Shown: one piece after another, positions 15,904-24,768 of the stretch | Numbering within the stretch: position 1 is the stretch's first letter | Layout: each line of letters starts with the position of its first letter | Assembly: GCA_016720065.1 (NCBI GenBank) | Contig: JADJXY010000002.1 | Span: 757,001-821,000 of the forward strand | Direction: 5' to 3' | Length of the DNA: 64,000 bases | DNA from: Betaproteobacteria bacterium | GTDB taxonomy: Bacteria; Pseudomonadota; Gammaproteobacteria; Burkholderiales; Rhodocyclaceae | Translations under genes and position numbers: made by a program | The notes under the pieces: generated by a model | The model's input: only the letters and a program-made list of their open reading frames with translations | The model's database searches: none | What the model was told of the DNA's origin: nothing

Positions 15904-16553
15904 TGGAAGGCCTGATACAGACCCTCGCCATCGCCGCTCTGCCGGTCATCTTTGCCATCACGCTGCACGAGGCGGCGCACGGTTACGCAGCGCGGCATTT
16001 TGGCGACCCCACGGCCTGGCTGGCGGGGCGCATCAGCCTCAACCCCTTGCGCCACATCGATCCTCTGGGCACCATCGTCATTCCGGCGGTCATCCTGTTG
16101 TTTTCCGGTGGCGGTATGCTTTTCGGCTACGCCAAGCCCGTGCCGGTGGATTTCGGCCGCCTGCGCAAACCCAAGCAGGACATGCTCTGGGTTGCCGCCG
16201 CCGGGCCCCTCGCCAACCTCGCCATGGCCTTCGCCTGGGGATTCCTGGTCAAGCTCGCCTGGCTGCTGCCTACCAACGTTTTTACCGTGCCCATGACCGA
16301 AATGGGCAAGATCGGCATCGTCGTCAATTGCGTCCTGATGGTGCTCAATCTGTTGCCGCTGCCGCCCCTGGACGGTGGGCGCATCGCCGTCAGCCTGCTG
16401 CCCGGCCGGCTGGCGTGGAAATTCTCCCGCATCGAACCCTGGGGCTTCCCCATCCTCCTGGTCCTGCTCTTCACCGGCATCCTGAGTGCCGTCATGTATC
16501 CTTTCGTGCGGGGGCTCGCCCTCCTTGTCGAAGCTTTTTTTGGACTGTACTGA
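15900..16553 (+). CDS. Site-2 protease family membrane metalloprotease (M50)
   Basis: The 217-residue membrane protein has HEAAH at residues 23-27 (HExxH zinc site) within the first hydrophobic segment and NLLPLPPLDGGR near 150-161, the second M50 motif with the third zinc ligand. About five hydrophobic segments are present. It has no PDZ domain, so it belongs to the small YwhC-like S2P group, not RseP. Its substrate is unknown. Position between yciO and trpS is typical for the group. Confidence 0.88.
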   Translation: MMEGLIQTLAIAALPVIFAITLHEAAHGYAARHFGDPTAWLAGRISLNPLRHIDPLGTIVIPAVILLFSGGGMLFGYAKPVPVDFGRLRKPKQDMLWVAAAGPLANLAMAFAWGFLVKLAWLLPTNVFTVPMTEMGKIGIVVNCVLMVLNLLPLPPLDGGRIAVSLLPGRLAWKFSRIEPWGFPILLVLLFTGILSAVMYPFVRGLALLVEAFFGLY

Positions 16554-16559
16554 TTCGCC

Positions 16560-17762
16560 ATGTACGCAGAACGTGTTCTTTCCGGCATGCGCCCCACCGG
16601 GTCGCTCCATCTAGGCCATTACCACGGCGTCCTCAAGAACTGGGTCACCCTCCAGCATGAATACCCCTGCCTTTTCTTCGTTGCCGACTGGCACGCGCTG
16701 ACCACCCACTACGACAATCCCCAGGGTATCGAGCAGGCGGCCTGGGACATGGTGGTGGACTGGCTGGCCGCCGGGGTCGATCCCAACCAGGCCACCCTGT
16801 TCATCCAGTCCCGGGTGCCGGAGCACGCCGAACTCCACCTGCTGCTCTCCATGATGACCCCCCTGGGCTGGCTGGAGCGGGTTCCCACCTACAAGGACCA
16901 GCAGGAAAAGCTGGAAAACAAGGATCTCTCCACCTACGGCTTCCTGGGCTATCCGCTGCTGCAATCCGCCGACATCCTCATCTACCGCGCCGACAAGGTT
17001 CCGGTGGGCGAGGATCAGGTGCCCCATATCGAGTTTTCGCGGGAGATCGCCCGCCGCTTCAACCACCTCTACGGGCGCGAGCCGGGTTTCGAGGACAAGG
17101 CGCGGGAAGCGGTCAAGAAGCTGGGGGGCAAGAAGGCGCGGCTCTATGAAGAACTGCGCACCCGCTTTCAGCAGAAGGGCGAAAAGGACGCCATCGAGCA
17201 GGCCCACGCCCTGCTCGACGAGGTGCAGCACCTGTCGGTGATCGACCGGGAGCGCCTCTTCGGCTATCTGGAAGGGACGGGCAAGATGATCCTCGCCGAG
17301 CCCGGCGCCCTGCTCACCGAAGCGTCGCGCATGCCCGGCCTGGATGGACAGAAGATGTCCAAGTCCTATAACAACACCATCACCCTGCGCGAGTCCGCCG
17401 AGTCGGTGAGCAAGAAGGTGCGCGGCATGCCCACGGACCCCGCCCGGGTGCGGCGCACCGATCCCGGCGACCCGGCCAAGTGCCCGGTCTGGCAACTGCA
17501 TCAGGTCTATTCCGACGCCGATTGCCGGGCCTGGGTGCAGGAAGGGTGCCGCAGCGCCGGCATCGGCTGCCTGGACTGCAAACAGCCGGTCATCGACGGC
17601 ATTCTGCGGGAACAGGCGCCCATGCGCGAGCGGGCCGCCCTTTATCTGGAAGACCCCAGCCTGGTGCGCAACATCATCGCCGACGGCTGCGACAAGGCCC
17701 GCGAACTCGCCCGCGACACCATGCGCGACGTGCGCGAAGCCATGGGCCTCGGGTACAACTGA
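16560..17762 (+). CDS. trpS: Tryptophan--tRNA ligase
   Basis: The 400-residue class I synthetase charges tRNA-Trp. The HIGH-like motif is TGSLHLGHYHG near residues 15-25 and the KMSKS loop is GQKMSKSYNN near 262-271. It is longer than E. coli TrpS (334), with an insertion around residues 180-240 (lysine-rich, GGKKARLYEELRTRFQQKGE) seen in a subset of bacterial enzymes. It follows the M50 gene by 6 bases. Confidence 0.96.
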   Translation: MYAERVLSGMRPTGSLHLGHYHGVLKNWVTLQHEYPCLFFVADWHALTTHYDNPQGIEQAAWDMVVDWLAAGVDPNQATLFIQSRVPEHAELHLLLSMMTPLGWLERVPTYKDQQEKLENKDLSTYGFLGYPLLQSADILIYRADKVPVGEDQVPHIEFSREIARRFNHLYGREPGFEDKAREAVKKLGGKKARLYEELRTRFQQKGEKDAIEQAHALLDEVQHLSVIDRERLFGYLEGTGKMILAEPGALLTEASRMPGLDGQKMSKSYNNTITLRESAESVSKKVRGMPTDPARVRRTDPGDPAKCPVWQLHQVYSDADCRAWVQEGCRSAGIGCLDCKQPVIDGILREQAPMRERAALYLEDPSLVRNIIADGCDKARELARDTMRDVREAMGLGYN

Positions 17763-17817
17763 TGACGCCCCGCGGGAGCGCCATCGCCGCCTCCATCACG
17801 TCCGGCGAGGCCCGCCG

Positions 17818-18663
17818 GTGAGCGAGGCAGTGCTCGAAGTCGGCCTCGACACGGCGCTGGACGAGCCCCTCGCCCGCATCTACGGCGAGCCCCTGACCGA
17901 GTTGCCGGCGGATCTCTACATCCCGCCGGACGCCCTGGCGGTGATGCTGGATGCCTTCGAAGGGCCCCTGGACCTCCTGCTCTACCTGATCCGCCGCGCC
18001 AACGTCGATATCCTCGACATCCCCATGGCGCCGCTCACCCGCCAGTACCTCGATTACATCGAATCCATGCGGGCTCACAACCTGGAGCTGGCGGCGGACT
18101 ACCTGGTCATGGCGGCCATGCTCATCGAGATCAAGTCCCGCATGCTGCTGCCGCGGCCCAAGTCCGGCGGCGACGAAGAGGCCGAGGATCCCCGCGCCGA
18201 ACTGGTCCGCCGGCTCATGGAATACGAGCAGATGAAGGTCGCCGGCCAGAACCTGAATGCGTTGCCTCAGGCGGAGCGGGAGTTCTTCTGGGTCGAGACC
18301 CTGGTGGAAAAATCCCTTCTGGTGCGTTACCCCGAAGTCGATCTGGACGACCTGAAAGCCGCCTGGCAGGCCATCCTGCGCCAGGCGACCCTGCACCGCC
18401 ACCACCGCATCGGGCGGGAGGAGCTTTCCGTGCGGGAGCACATGGGCATCATCCTGCGCCACCTCCAGAGCGAGGGTGGCTATGTGCGCTTCGAGGCCCT
18501 TTTCGATCCCGCCATGGGCGTGCCCGGCCTGGTGGTTCACTTCCTCGCCCTGCTTGAACTCGCCCGGGAAAAGCTGATCCGTATCACCCAGACCGAGGCC
18601 TTCGCCCCCATCTACGTAAAGGTGCACGACGGTGGAACCGACGACAGCCAAGAAAGTGCTTGA
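17818..18663 (+). CDS. scpA: Segregation and condensation protein A
   Basis: This 281-residue kleisin joins the SMC heads and ScpB in the bacterial condensin complex. The N-terminal kleisin signature FEGPLDLLLYLIRRANVDIL is at about residues 48-67, and the C-terminal winged-helix part reads VRFEALFDPAMG...VVHFLALLELARE. The start is a GTG at 17818. The end overlaps scpB by 32 bases, as expected for co-translated partners. Confidence 0.95.
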   Translation: MSEAVLEVGLDTALDEPLARIYGEPLTELPADLYIPPDALAVMLDAFEGPLDLLLYLIRRANVDILDIPMAPLTRQYLDYIESMRAHNLELAADYLVMAAMLIEIKSRMLLPRPKSGGDEEAEDPRAELVRRLMEYEQMKVAGQNLNALPQAEREFFWVETLVEKSLLVRYPEVDLDDLKAAWQAILRQATLHRHHRIGREELSVREHMGIILRHLQSEGGYVRFEALFDPAMGVPGLVVHFLALLELAREKLIRITQTEAFAPIYVKVHDGGTDDSQESA

Positions 18664-19174
18664 AGCCGCCCTCCTGGCCGCCCGGGAGCCGCTCAGCGCA
18701 GGAGAACTGCGCAGTCTGTTCACCGACGAGGTGTCGACCGAGACCCTGCGCAAGCTGCTGGACGAACTGCGTGAGGACTGGCAGGACCGGGGGGCGGAGC
18801 TGGTGCAACTGGCTTCGGGCTGGCGTTTCCGTACCCGGGCCGAGTATCTCCCCTACCTGGACCGCCTCAATCCCGAGAAACCGCCACGCTACTCCCGTGC
18901 CGTCCTCGAAACCCTGGCCATCATCGCCTACCGTCAGCCGGTGACCCGGGGCGACATCGAGGAAATCCGCGGTGTCGCCGTCAACGCAAACGTCATCAAA
19001 GCCCTGGAAGAACGGGGCTGGATCGATGTGGTCGGTCATCGCGAAACCCCCGGCCGCCCCGCACTCTTCGCCACCACACGGCGCTTCCTCGACGACCTGG
19101 GCTTGCGCAGCCTGAGCGAGCTGCCGCCCCTCGAACAGATTGGCCAGACTTTGGAATTCGACCATGAAGCCTAA
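18632..19174 (+). CDS. scpB: Segregation and condensation protein B
   Basis: The 180-residue partner of ScpA consists of two winged-helix domains. The conserved RYSRAVLETLAIIAYRQPVT and RGDIEEIRGV are near residues 89-117, followed by GHRETPGRPALFATT. It starts with GTG at 18632 inside scpA. Its last 11 bases overlap the rluB start. Confidence 0.95.
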   Translation: MEPTTAKKVLEAALLAAREPLSAGELRSLFTDEVSTETLRKLLDELREDWQDRGAELVQLASGWRFRTRAEYLPYLDRLNPEKPPRYSRAVLETLAIIAYRQPVTRGDIEEIRGVAVNANVIKALEERGWIDVVGHRETPGRPALFATTRRFLDDLGLRSLSELPPLEQIGQTLEFDHEA

Positions 19175-20462
19175 ACGCACCCCCTTCCGCCAAGCCGGCA
19201 AAGCAGAGCCGGGCATGGGGGACGCCCCCCGTCGCCGTCGCACGGAGGGTGACGAAATCACCCCCGAGTCTGCGGGAGCCGAGTCCCCGGCCCGGCCCCC
19301 CCGGCGTGGGGCAGGCCGGGCCGGCGGGAAGCCGATGCGCAGCGCTGCCCGCCCTGCCGGGATGGGCGCCAAACCCGAGCGCCTGCACAAGGTGCTGGCC
19401 CAGGCCGGCGTCGGATCCCGCCGCGACATGGAGGAATGGATCGCCGCCGGGCGGGTGAGCGTCAACGGCGAGGTGGCCCAGATCGGCCAGCTCGTCCTGC
19501 CCACCGACCGGGTCAAGGTCAATGGGCGTCTCGTCAATCTGCGCGCCTCGGCCGGTCGGGCGGCCCGCGTGCTGCTCTATCACAAGCCGGAAGGCGAGAT
19601 CGTCTCCCGTGACGATCCCGATGGCCGTCCCTCCGTCTTCAACGCCTTGCCGCGCCTGCGCGGCAGCCGCTGGATCACGGTCGGGCGGCTGGACTTCAAC
19701 ACCTCGGGCCTGCTGCTCTTCACCACCTCGGGCGAACTCGCCAACCGCCTCATGCATCCTGGCACCCAACTGATACGGGAATACGCCGTCCGGGTGCTGG
19801 GTGAACTGACTGACGACGCGCGTCGCCGTCTGCTCGAGGGTGTGCCCCTGGAAGATGGCCCCGCGTCTTTCGACAGTCTGGTGGACGCCGGCGGCGAGGG
19901 GGCCAATCGCTGGGTTCACGTCACCCTCTTCGAAGGGCGCAACCGAGAGGTGCGCCGTCTTTTCGAGGCCGTGGGCTGCACCGTGAGCCGCCTCATCCGC
20001 GTGCGCTACGGCCCCTTCGTCCTGCCCCCCCGTCTCAAGCGCGGACGCTGTCAGGAATTGAGCGAGACCGAAGTGCGGCGCCTGGAAAAACTTCTGGCCG
20101 GCGGAGAATCGCCTGCGGCCCCGGGGGAGCCCGACACGCTTGCCGACCCGCGGCCGACGCCGCGGGCGGCCAAGCCGCAGCCTCGCGGCGAGAAACCTTC
20201 GCCCCGCGGTGAGAAGTCGTTCTTGCGCGCCGAGAAACCGTCGCCCCGGGCCGAGAGATCGGCCCAGGCGGGTCCGAAGCCGGTACTGCGGGGCGAGAAA
20301 ACCTCGTCTCGCGGCCCAAAGCCGGCCCCGGGGGGCGAAAAGCTCTCGCCCCGCGGCGACAAACCTGTCCCGCGCGCTGCGAGACCCGCAGGACGCGGCG
20401 CCCCGACTTCCCGCGAGGGCAAGCCTGCCCCGCGCCCTGCCGCAAGCCGCGGCCGCCGGTAA
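19164..20462 (+). CDS. rluB: 23S rRNA pseudouridine synthase RluB with long basic tail
   Basis: The 432-residue protein makes a pseudouridine in 23S rRNA helix 89. After a basic N-terminal extension there is an S4 domain (PERLHKVLAQAGVGSRRDME, about 72-91) and the catalytic core with the aspartate in VGRLDFNTSGLLL near 182. GRNREVRRLFEAVG is the conserved C-terminal motif. From about residue 320 a tail of over 110 residues repeats units of the form PRGEKP, PRAEKP and RGDKP, highly charged and disordered. RluB homologues often carry basic tails, but this one is long and strongly repetitive. The start at 19164 overlaps the scpB end. Confidence 0.92.
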   Translation: MKPKRTPFRQAGKAEPGMGDAPRRRRTEGDEITPESAGAESPARPPRRGAGRAGGKPMRSAARPAGMGAKPERLHKVLAQAGVGSRRDMEEWIAAGRVSVNGEVAQIGQLVLPTDRVKVNGRLVNLRASAGRAARVLLYHKPEGEIVSRDDPDGRPSVFNALPRLRGSRWITVGRLDFNTSGLLLFTTSGELANRLMHPGTQLIREYAVRVLGELTDDARRRLLEGVPLEDGPASFDSLVDAGGEGANRWVHVTLFEGRNREVRRLFEAVGCTVSRLIRVRYGPFVLPPRLKRGRCQELSETEVRRLEKLLAGGESPAAPGEPDTLADPRPTPRAAKPQPRGEKPSPRGEKSFLRAEKPSPRAERSAQAGPKPVLRGEKTSSRGPKPAPGGEKLSPRGDKPVPRAARPAGRGAPTSREGKPAPRPAASRGRR

Positions 20463-20527
20463 AGGGAAGGCGCGCCGCAGCTCCCCGGCGAGGCCTTCGA
20501 CGGGGCAAGCGCGTCGCTGGAGATCAA

Positions 20528-20646
20528 GACAGGCCCTTCGACCGCGCTCAGGACAGGCCCTTCGACTGGGCTCAGGACAGGCCCTTCGACTGGGCTCAGG
20601 ACAGGCCCTTCGACTGGGCTCAGGACAGGCCCTTTGAGGGGTTCAG
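20528..20646. repeat. Tandem array of a 24-bp repeat
   Basis: Five units begin GACAGGCCCTT at 20528, 20552, 20576, 20600 and 20624. Units 2-4 are identical and contain CGACTGGGCTCAG; the first has CGACCGCGCTCAG and the last is diverged and 23 bp. The unit shares its words with the elements at 9-33 and 24609-24731. It lies between the convergent ends of rluB and pbpC, where it could form alternative hairpins that end both transcripts. Confidence 0.9.
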
Positions 20647-20705
20647 GACGGTCCGTCCCAGGTAGGGCAGATGCCCAGCGGCCAGGGGCGGAGGGGCCAG
20701 GCCCC

Positions 20706-23051
20706 TCAGGGGCTGCGGGGCTCGCCGCGTCCGGCCCGCAGGGCCCGCACGGAAAAGCTCACCCGGTCGATCTCGCGGCCGGCCTCGTCCAGCAGCAGCA
20801 CGCGGTGCGGGCCCGGGCTGGGGCGCCACAGGGCGGGGCGGTCGGCCCGCTGCGCTTTCTCGCCATCCACCTGCCAGCGCCAGCCGGCGGCCGCCGGGCC
20901 GCTGAGCTGGAGGGCGATGCGCTGGCGGGGTGGGGGAATGTCCGGGTCCAGGGCGAGGATGCTGCCCTCACCGGGATAGGCGATACGGGCCAGGCGCGTG
21001 GCGCCTGCCTCGCGCACGACGCGCATTTCCGTGCCCTGCAGAAACCATTCCTGGCGGGGCGGCTCCCGCGGGGGGTCGAAGCGCACCGGACGCCGTAGCA
21101 CGCCGGGGGGCGGCGCGGGCGGCAGACTGGCTGCGGCGCGGCGGGAGTGCTCCGGGTCGCCGCGATGCAGCCAGTCCATGACTTCCCGCCAGACCGGTGC
21201 GGCGCCGCTGGTACCGGAAACATCGTGCATGGGGCCGCCCCCCGCATTACCCACCCAGACCGCCACGGTGTAGCGGCGGGAGAAGCCCAGGCACCAATTG
21301 TCACGCATGTCCTTGCTGGTGCCTGTCTTGGCGGCGGACCAATAGGACGTCGCCAGCCAGGAGTCCAGCCCGAAGGTGCCGGCCCTGGCCGCGCGGTCGG
21401 CCAGGATGTCGGCCACGATGAAACTCGCTGCGGCATCGCCCGCCGGCCGCGTCACGCCGGAAAAAACGCCGGCGCAGCCCCCCTCGGCACAGGGAGGGCG
21501 GCGGCCGTCCCGGGTGGCCCGCAGGGGGGACCAGGTGCCGCCGTTGGCCAGGCTGCGGTAGGCATTGGCCAGCATGAGCAGCGAAACGTCGGCGGAGCCC
21601 AGGGCGAGGCTGTAACCGTAATAGTCTCCGTCCTCCTTGAGGCTGAGTAAGCCCAGTCGCCGCAGACGGGCGTGGAAGGCGTCCGGCCCCAGGCGGACCA
21701 GGGTGCGCACCGCCGGGACGTTGAGGGACTCGGCCAGGGCCCGGCGGACGCTGACCCAGCCCCGGTACTCGGGGACGTAATTCTGGGGCACGTAGAGTCC
21801 CGCGGCGGTGCTGAGGGCGGCGGGAGAATCCTCGACCAGGGCCGCCGCGCTAAGCTGGCGGCGCTCCAGGGCCAGTGCATAGAGGAAGGGTTTCAGGGTG
21901 GATCCCGCCTGACGCAGGGCGGCGGTCCCATCCACGTGGGGTGCTCCGGAAAGGGAGGCGGAAGAGCCGATCCAGGCCAGAACTTCACCGCTCCGATTGT
22001 CCAGGACCAGCACGGCACCGTCCTCGACGTTGCGCCGGGCCAGTTCCCGCAGATGGCGCTCCAGGGCGGCGGCGGCAAAGCGCTGCAGGTCGGCATCCAG
22101 GGTGCTGCCCAGGCGCTCGCCTGGACGTTGCAGGAGCTTTCTGGCCAGGTGGGGGGCAAGATTTTCGCCAGCGTCGGACGGAGGCATCGCGGGGCGCAGG
22201 GCGCCGGAAAAAGCCAGGCGGGCCAGGGTGTCCAGCCCCGCGCAGTCGCCGGGCTGGCGCTGGGCTCGCAAGAGGCCGCAGGCCCGTTCCGCCACGGTCT
22301 CGGGCGCTGCGCCGGGGGCGCGCAGGAGCGCAGCGGCCAGCGCGGCCTCGCGACTGTCCAGGCCGTCGGGGTCCTTGCCGAAGAGCCGACGGCTCATGGC
22401 CGCCACGCCGACCACTTCGCCGCGGAAGCCGGCCAGGTTCAGATAGGCCTCGAGGATTTCGTCCTTTTTCCAGTGCCGTTCCAGCGCCAGGGCGGCAGCG
22501 GCCTGGCCCAGCTTCTGGAAGGCGTTGCGCCTGCCCGTCGGGCGTTGCTCCGCCAGCAGGCCGGCGAGTTGCATGGTGAGGGTGCTGGCGCCCCGGGTGC
22601 GGGTGTTCCACAGATTGCGCCAGGCGCTGGCCGCCACCGCGTTCCAGTCTATGCCCGAGTGTTCGTGGAAGCGGCGATCCTCGGAATGGAGCACCGCCCG
22701 CAGCAGGGTGGGGGAAACGCCCTCCAGGGGCGTCCAGGGCAGGCGCTGCACGGTCGGATCGAGGCGCAGCCGCTGCAGGGGGCGACCGTCCCGGGCCAGG
22801 AGCCAGGCGTCGGACTCGGCGTGGGCGGCGCGAACTTCGGCGAAGGAGGGCAGGGCGCTGGCGCCGCCGGGCAGCAGGCACAGGGCAGCGCAGAGCACTC
22901 CGGCAAGGCCGGAGCGGGCCGGCGCCGCCCCGAGGCGCGCGGGCCAAAGGCCTGCCGATCGGTGCCGGTCGGCGTCCTGTCCGTCTTCCCCGGCCCCTCT
23001 CCCGCGGTGGGGGCGAGGGCAAGCACGCGCGACGCCGGCCTGCTGCCCCAC
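20706..23051 (-). CDS. pbpC: Penicillin-binding protein 1C
   Basis: This 781-residue bifunctional peptidoglycan synthase has a membrane anchor near residues 48-65. The GT51 transglycosylase domain starts near SPTLLRAVLHSEDRRFHEH (catalytic Glu about 124), with RGASTLTMQLAGLL following. The transpeptidase domain has STLKPF (active Ser), SLN and KTGTSKD. The C-terminal PBP1C-specific domain (residues about 690-781) is present. The GTG start at 23051 overlaps the stop of the DUF3592 gene by one base (TAGTG); starts further downstream would truncate the anchor. Confidence 0.9.
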   Translation of the reverse strand: MGQQAGVARACPRPHRGRGAGEDGQDADRHRSAGLWPARLGAAPARSGLAGVLCAALCLLPGGASALPSFAEVRAAHAESDAWLLARDGRPLQRLRLDPTVQRLPWTPLEGVSPTLLRAVLHSEDRRFHEHSGIDWNAVAASAWRNLWNTRTRGASTLTMQLAGLLAEQRPTGRRNAFQKLGQAAAALALERHWKKDEILEAYLNLAGFRGEVVGVAAMSRRLFGKDPDGLDSREAALAAALLRAPGAAPETVAERACGLLRAQRQPGDCAGLDTLARLAFSGALRPAMPPSDAGENLAPHLARKLLQRPGERLGSTLDADLQRFAAAALERHLRELARRNVEDGAVLVLDNRSGEVLAWIGSSASLSGAPHVDGTAALRQAGSTLKPFLYALALERRQLSAAALVEDSPAALSTAAGLYVPQNYVPEYRGWVSVRRALAESLNVPAVRTLVRLGPDAFHARLRRLGLLSLKEDGDYYGYSLALGSADVSLLMLANAYRSLANGGTWSPLRATRDGRRPPCAEGGCAGVFSGVTRPAGDAAASFIVADILADRAARAGTFGLDSWLATSYWSAAKTGTSKDMRDNWCLGFSRRYTVAVWVGNAGGGPMHDVSGTSGAAPVWREVMDWLHRGDPEHSRRAAASLPPAPPPGVLRRPVRFDPPREPPRQEWFLQGTEMRVVREAGATRLARIAYPGEGSILALDPDIPPPRQRIALQLSGPAAAGWRWQVDGEKAQRADRPALWRPSPGPHRVLLLDEAGREIDRVSFSVRALRAGRGEPRSP

Positions 23052-23464
23052 TAAAGCCCGAAGGCGGCGTAGGCGACGAGGGCCATGCCGGCCAGGACGG
23101 CCTCCAGCCAATTCCCCCGGGGCGTGTGGTCGACGGTGGCCGAAGCGGGATCCTTGGGGTCGTAATAAACCTTGACCCGACTGCCCGTGGCGAGGCGTTG
23201 CAGGATGCGGTAAACCACGGCCGGACGGACATCCTCGATGGTCAGGATGATCATGCGGCTGTCGATGACGCGGTCGTCGATCTGGTAGCGGAAGGACGCC
23301 GCCAGGCGGGTCTTGCCGTCGGCGGTGGTTTGCAGGTCGGAGCGGATGATGGTACCGCTGACCGAGGGCCAGTTCTGCAGGCCGCGGTTGCGCAACCGGG
23401 TAAACAGACCGAAGGCGATGGCCAGAAAGCCCAGGACGATCATGGCGGGTTTGATGTATTCCAT
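23051..23464 (-). CDS. DUF3592 domain membrane protein
   Basis: The 137-residue protein has one N-terminal transmembrane segment (MIVLGFLAIAFGLFTRL), a soluble beta-rich domain containing WPSVSGTIIRSDL and VYYDPKDPASATV, and a C-terminal hydrophobic segment. This is the DUF3592 layout. Its function is unknown. It is translationally coupled to pbpC by a one-base overlap, so a cell-envelope role is plausible but inferred. Confidence 0.8.
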   Translation of the reverse strand: MEYIKPAMIVLGFLAIAFGLFTRLRNRGLQNWPSVSGTIIRSDLQTTADGKTRLAASFRYQIDDRVIDSRMIILTIEDVRPAVVYRILQRLATGSRVKVYYDPKDPASATVDHTPRGNWLEAVLAGMALVAYAAFGL

Positions 23465-23603
23465 GTCGTGCAGGGCCGATGGCGCTCGTGATGTGGGATG
23501 AGGTCCGCACCTTACCGACTTCCGGCGCCGCCGGTCAAGAGCCGGCGGGCCTTCTAGCCGCCGGGTCTTCGCTTCGCCGCAGGCAGTGGCATAATCCCCC
23601 GCG

Positions 23604-24581
23604 ATGCTCGCCTACATCGTCCGCCGGCTTCTCTACGCCATCCCCATTCTCATCGGGGTGAATCTCGTTACTTTCGCCCTGTTCTTCGTCGTCAACACTC
23701 CGGATGACATGGCCCGCATGCAGTTGGGCGTCAAGCGGGTGACGCCGGAGGCCATCGTGCGCTGGAAAGCGGAGCGGGGTTACGACAAACCGCTCTTCTA
23801 CAACGCCGATGCCCCCGGCCTGGCGGCCCTTTCCGACACCATTTTCTTTACCCGCTCGGCGGCCATGTTCGTGGGCGACTTCGGCCGCGCCGAGGACGGC
23901 CGCGACATTGCGCGCGAGATCGGCAACCGTATGGGGCCCTCCCTGGCCATCGCGCTGCCGACTTTCGTCCTGGGGCTGTTCGTCACGGTGAGTTTCGCCC
24001 TGATCCTGGCCTTCTTCCGGGCCAGCGCCTTCGACCTGTGGGGCGTGGTGCTGTGCGTGGCAATGATGTCCATCTCGGGTCTGTTCTACATCATCGGGGG
24101 GCAGTATCTGGTGAGCAAGATCTGGCGCCTGGTGCCCATTTCCGGCTTCGGCGAGGGCCTGGATGCCTGGCGCTTCCTGATTCTGCCGGTGGTGATCGGG
24201 GTGGTGTCGGGGATTGGTTCATCCACGCGCTGGTACCGCACCATCTTCCTGGAGGAGGTCGGCAAGGACTATGTGCGTACCGCAAGGGCCAAAGGCCTGT
24301 CGGAGACCCTGGTCTTTTTCCGCCACATCCTGCGCAACGCCCTCATTCCCATTCTGACCGGGGTGGTGGTGGTCATTCCGCTGCTCTTCATGGGCTCGCT
24401 CCTGACGGAATCCTTTTTTGGCATTCCCGGGCTGGGCAGCTACACCATAGACGCCATCAACGCCCAGGACTTCGCCATCGTGCGATCCATGGTCTTCATC
24501 GGTTCGGTGCTCTATATCGCGGGGCTCATCCTGACCGACATTTCCTACACCCTGGTCGATCCGCGGATACGCTTCGAATGA
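23604..24581 (+). CDS. ABC transporter permease, oligopeptide/microcin C type
   Basis: The 325-residue inner-membrane protein begins MLAYIVRRLLYAIPILIGVN, the typical DppB/YejB start. The EAA loop reads DYVRTARAKGLSETLVFFRH near residues 225-244, and GIPGLGSYTIDAINAQDF follows. About six transmembrane segments are present. The nearest named relative by gene set is the YejABEF peptide importer. The second permease and a double ATPase follow at 24769 and 26172, but no substrate-binding protein gene is present. Confidence 0.88.
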   Translation: MLAYIVRRLLYAIPILIGVNLVTFALFFVVNTPDDMARMQLGVKRVTPEAIVRWKAERGYDKPLFYNADAPGLAALSDTIFFTRSAAMFVGDFGRAEDGRDIAREIGNRMGPSLAIALPTFVLGLFVTVSFALILAFFRASAFDLWGVVLCVAMMSISGLFYIIGGQYLVSKIWRLVPISGFGEGLDAWRFLILPVVIGVVSGIGSSTRWYRTIFLEEVGKDYVRTARAKGLSETLVFFRHILRNALIPILTGVVVVIPLLFMGSLLTESFFGIPGLGSYTIDAINAQDFAIVRSMVFIGSVLYIAGLILTDISYTLVDPRIRFE

Positions 24582-24608
24582 TCCTCGTTTCCTCGCCTGG
24601 AAGGCGTG

Positions 24609-24731
24609 GGGCCCTTCGACACGGGCGCTGCGCGGACTGTTCAGGGACGGGCGCCTCGCCCAGTGCGCGCGCACACGAAGATTCGCTCGCCCTGAGCCCT
24701 TCGACTGGGCTCAGGGCAGGCCTGTCGAAGG
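24609..24731. repeat. REP-like hairpin repeats between transporter genes
   Basis: Two elements of the CCCTTCGAC family lie in the 187-base gap between the permease genes. The second contains a perfect 10-bp stem, CCCTGAGCCC / GGGCTCAGGG at 24690-24716 with a 7-base loop, followed by CAGGCCTGTCGAAGG. It matches the array at 20528 and the element at 9-33. In mRNA it could stabilise the upstream message or cut read-through. Confidence 0.75.
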
Positions 24732-24768
24732 ATGAGCCGTTTGTCGGTGGTCAAGGGAGGGTTCCCGG

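Noticed and set aside
20528..20646. CRISPR array
   Set aside because: Repeats are directly adjacent with no spacers and no cas genes are present.
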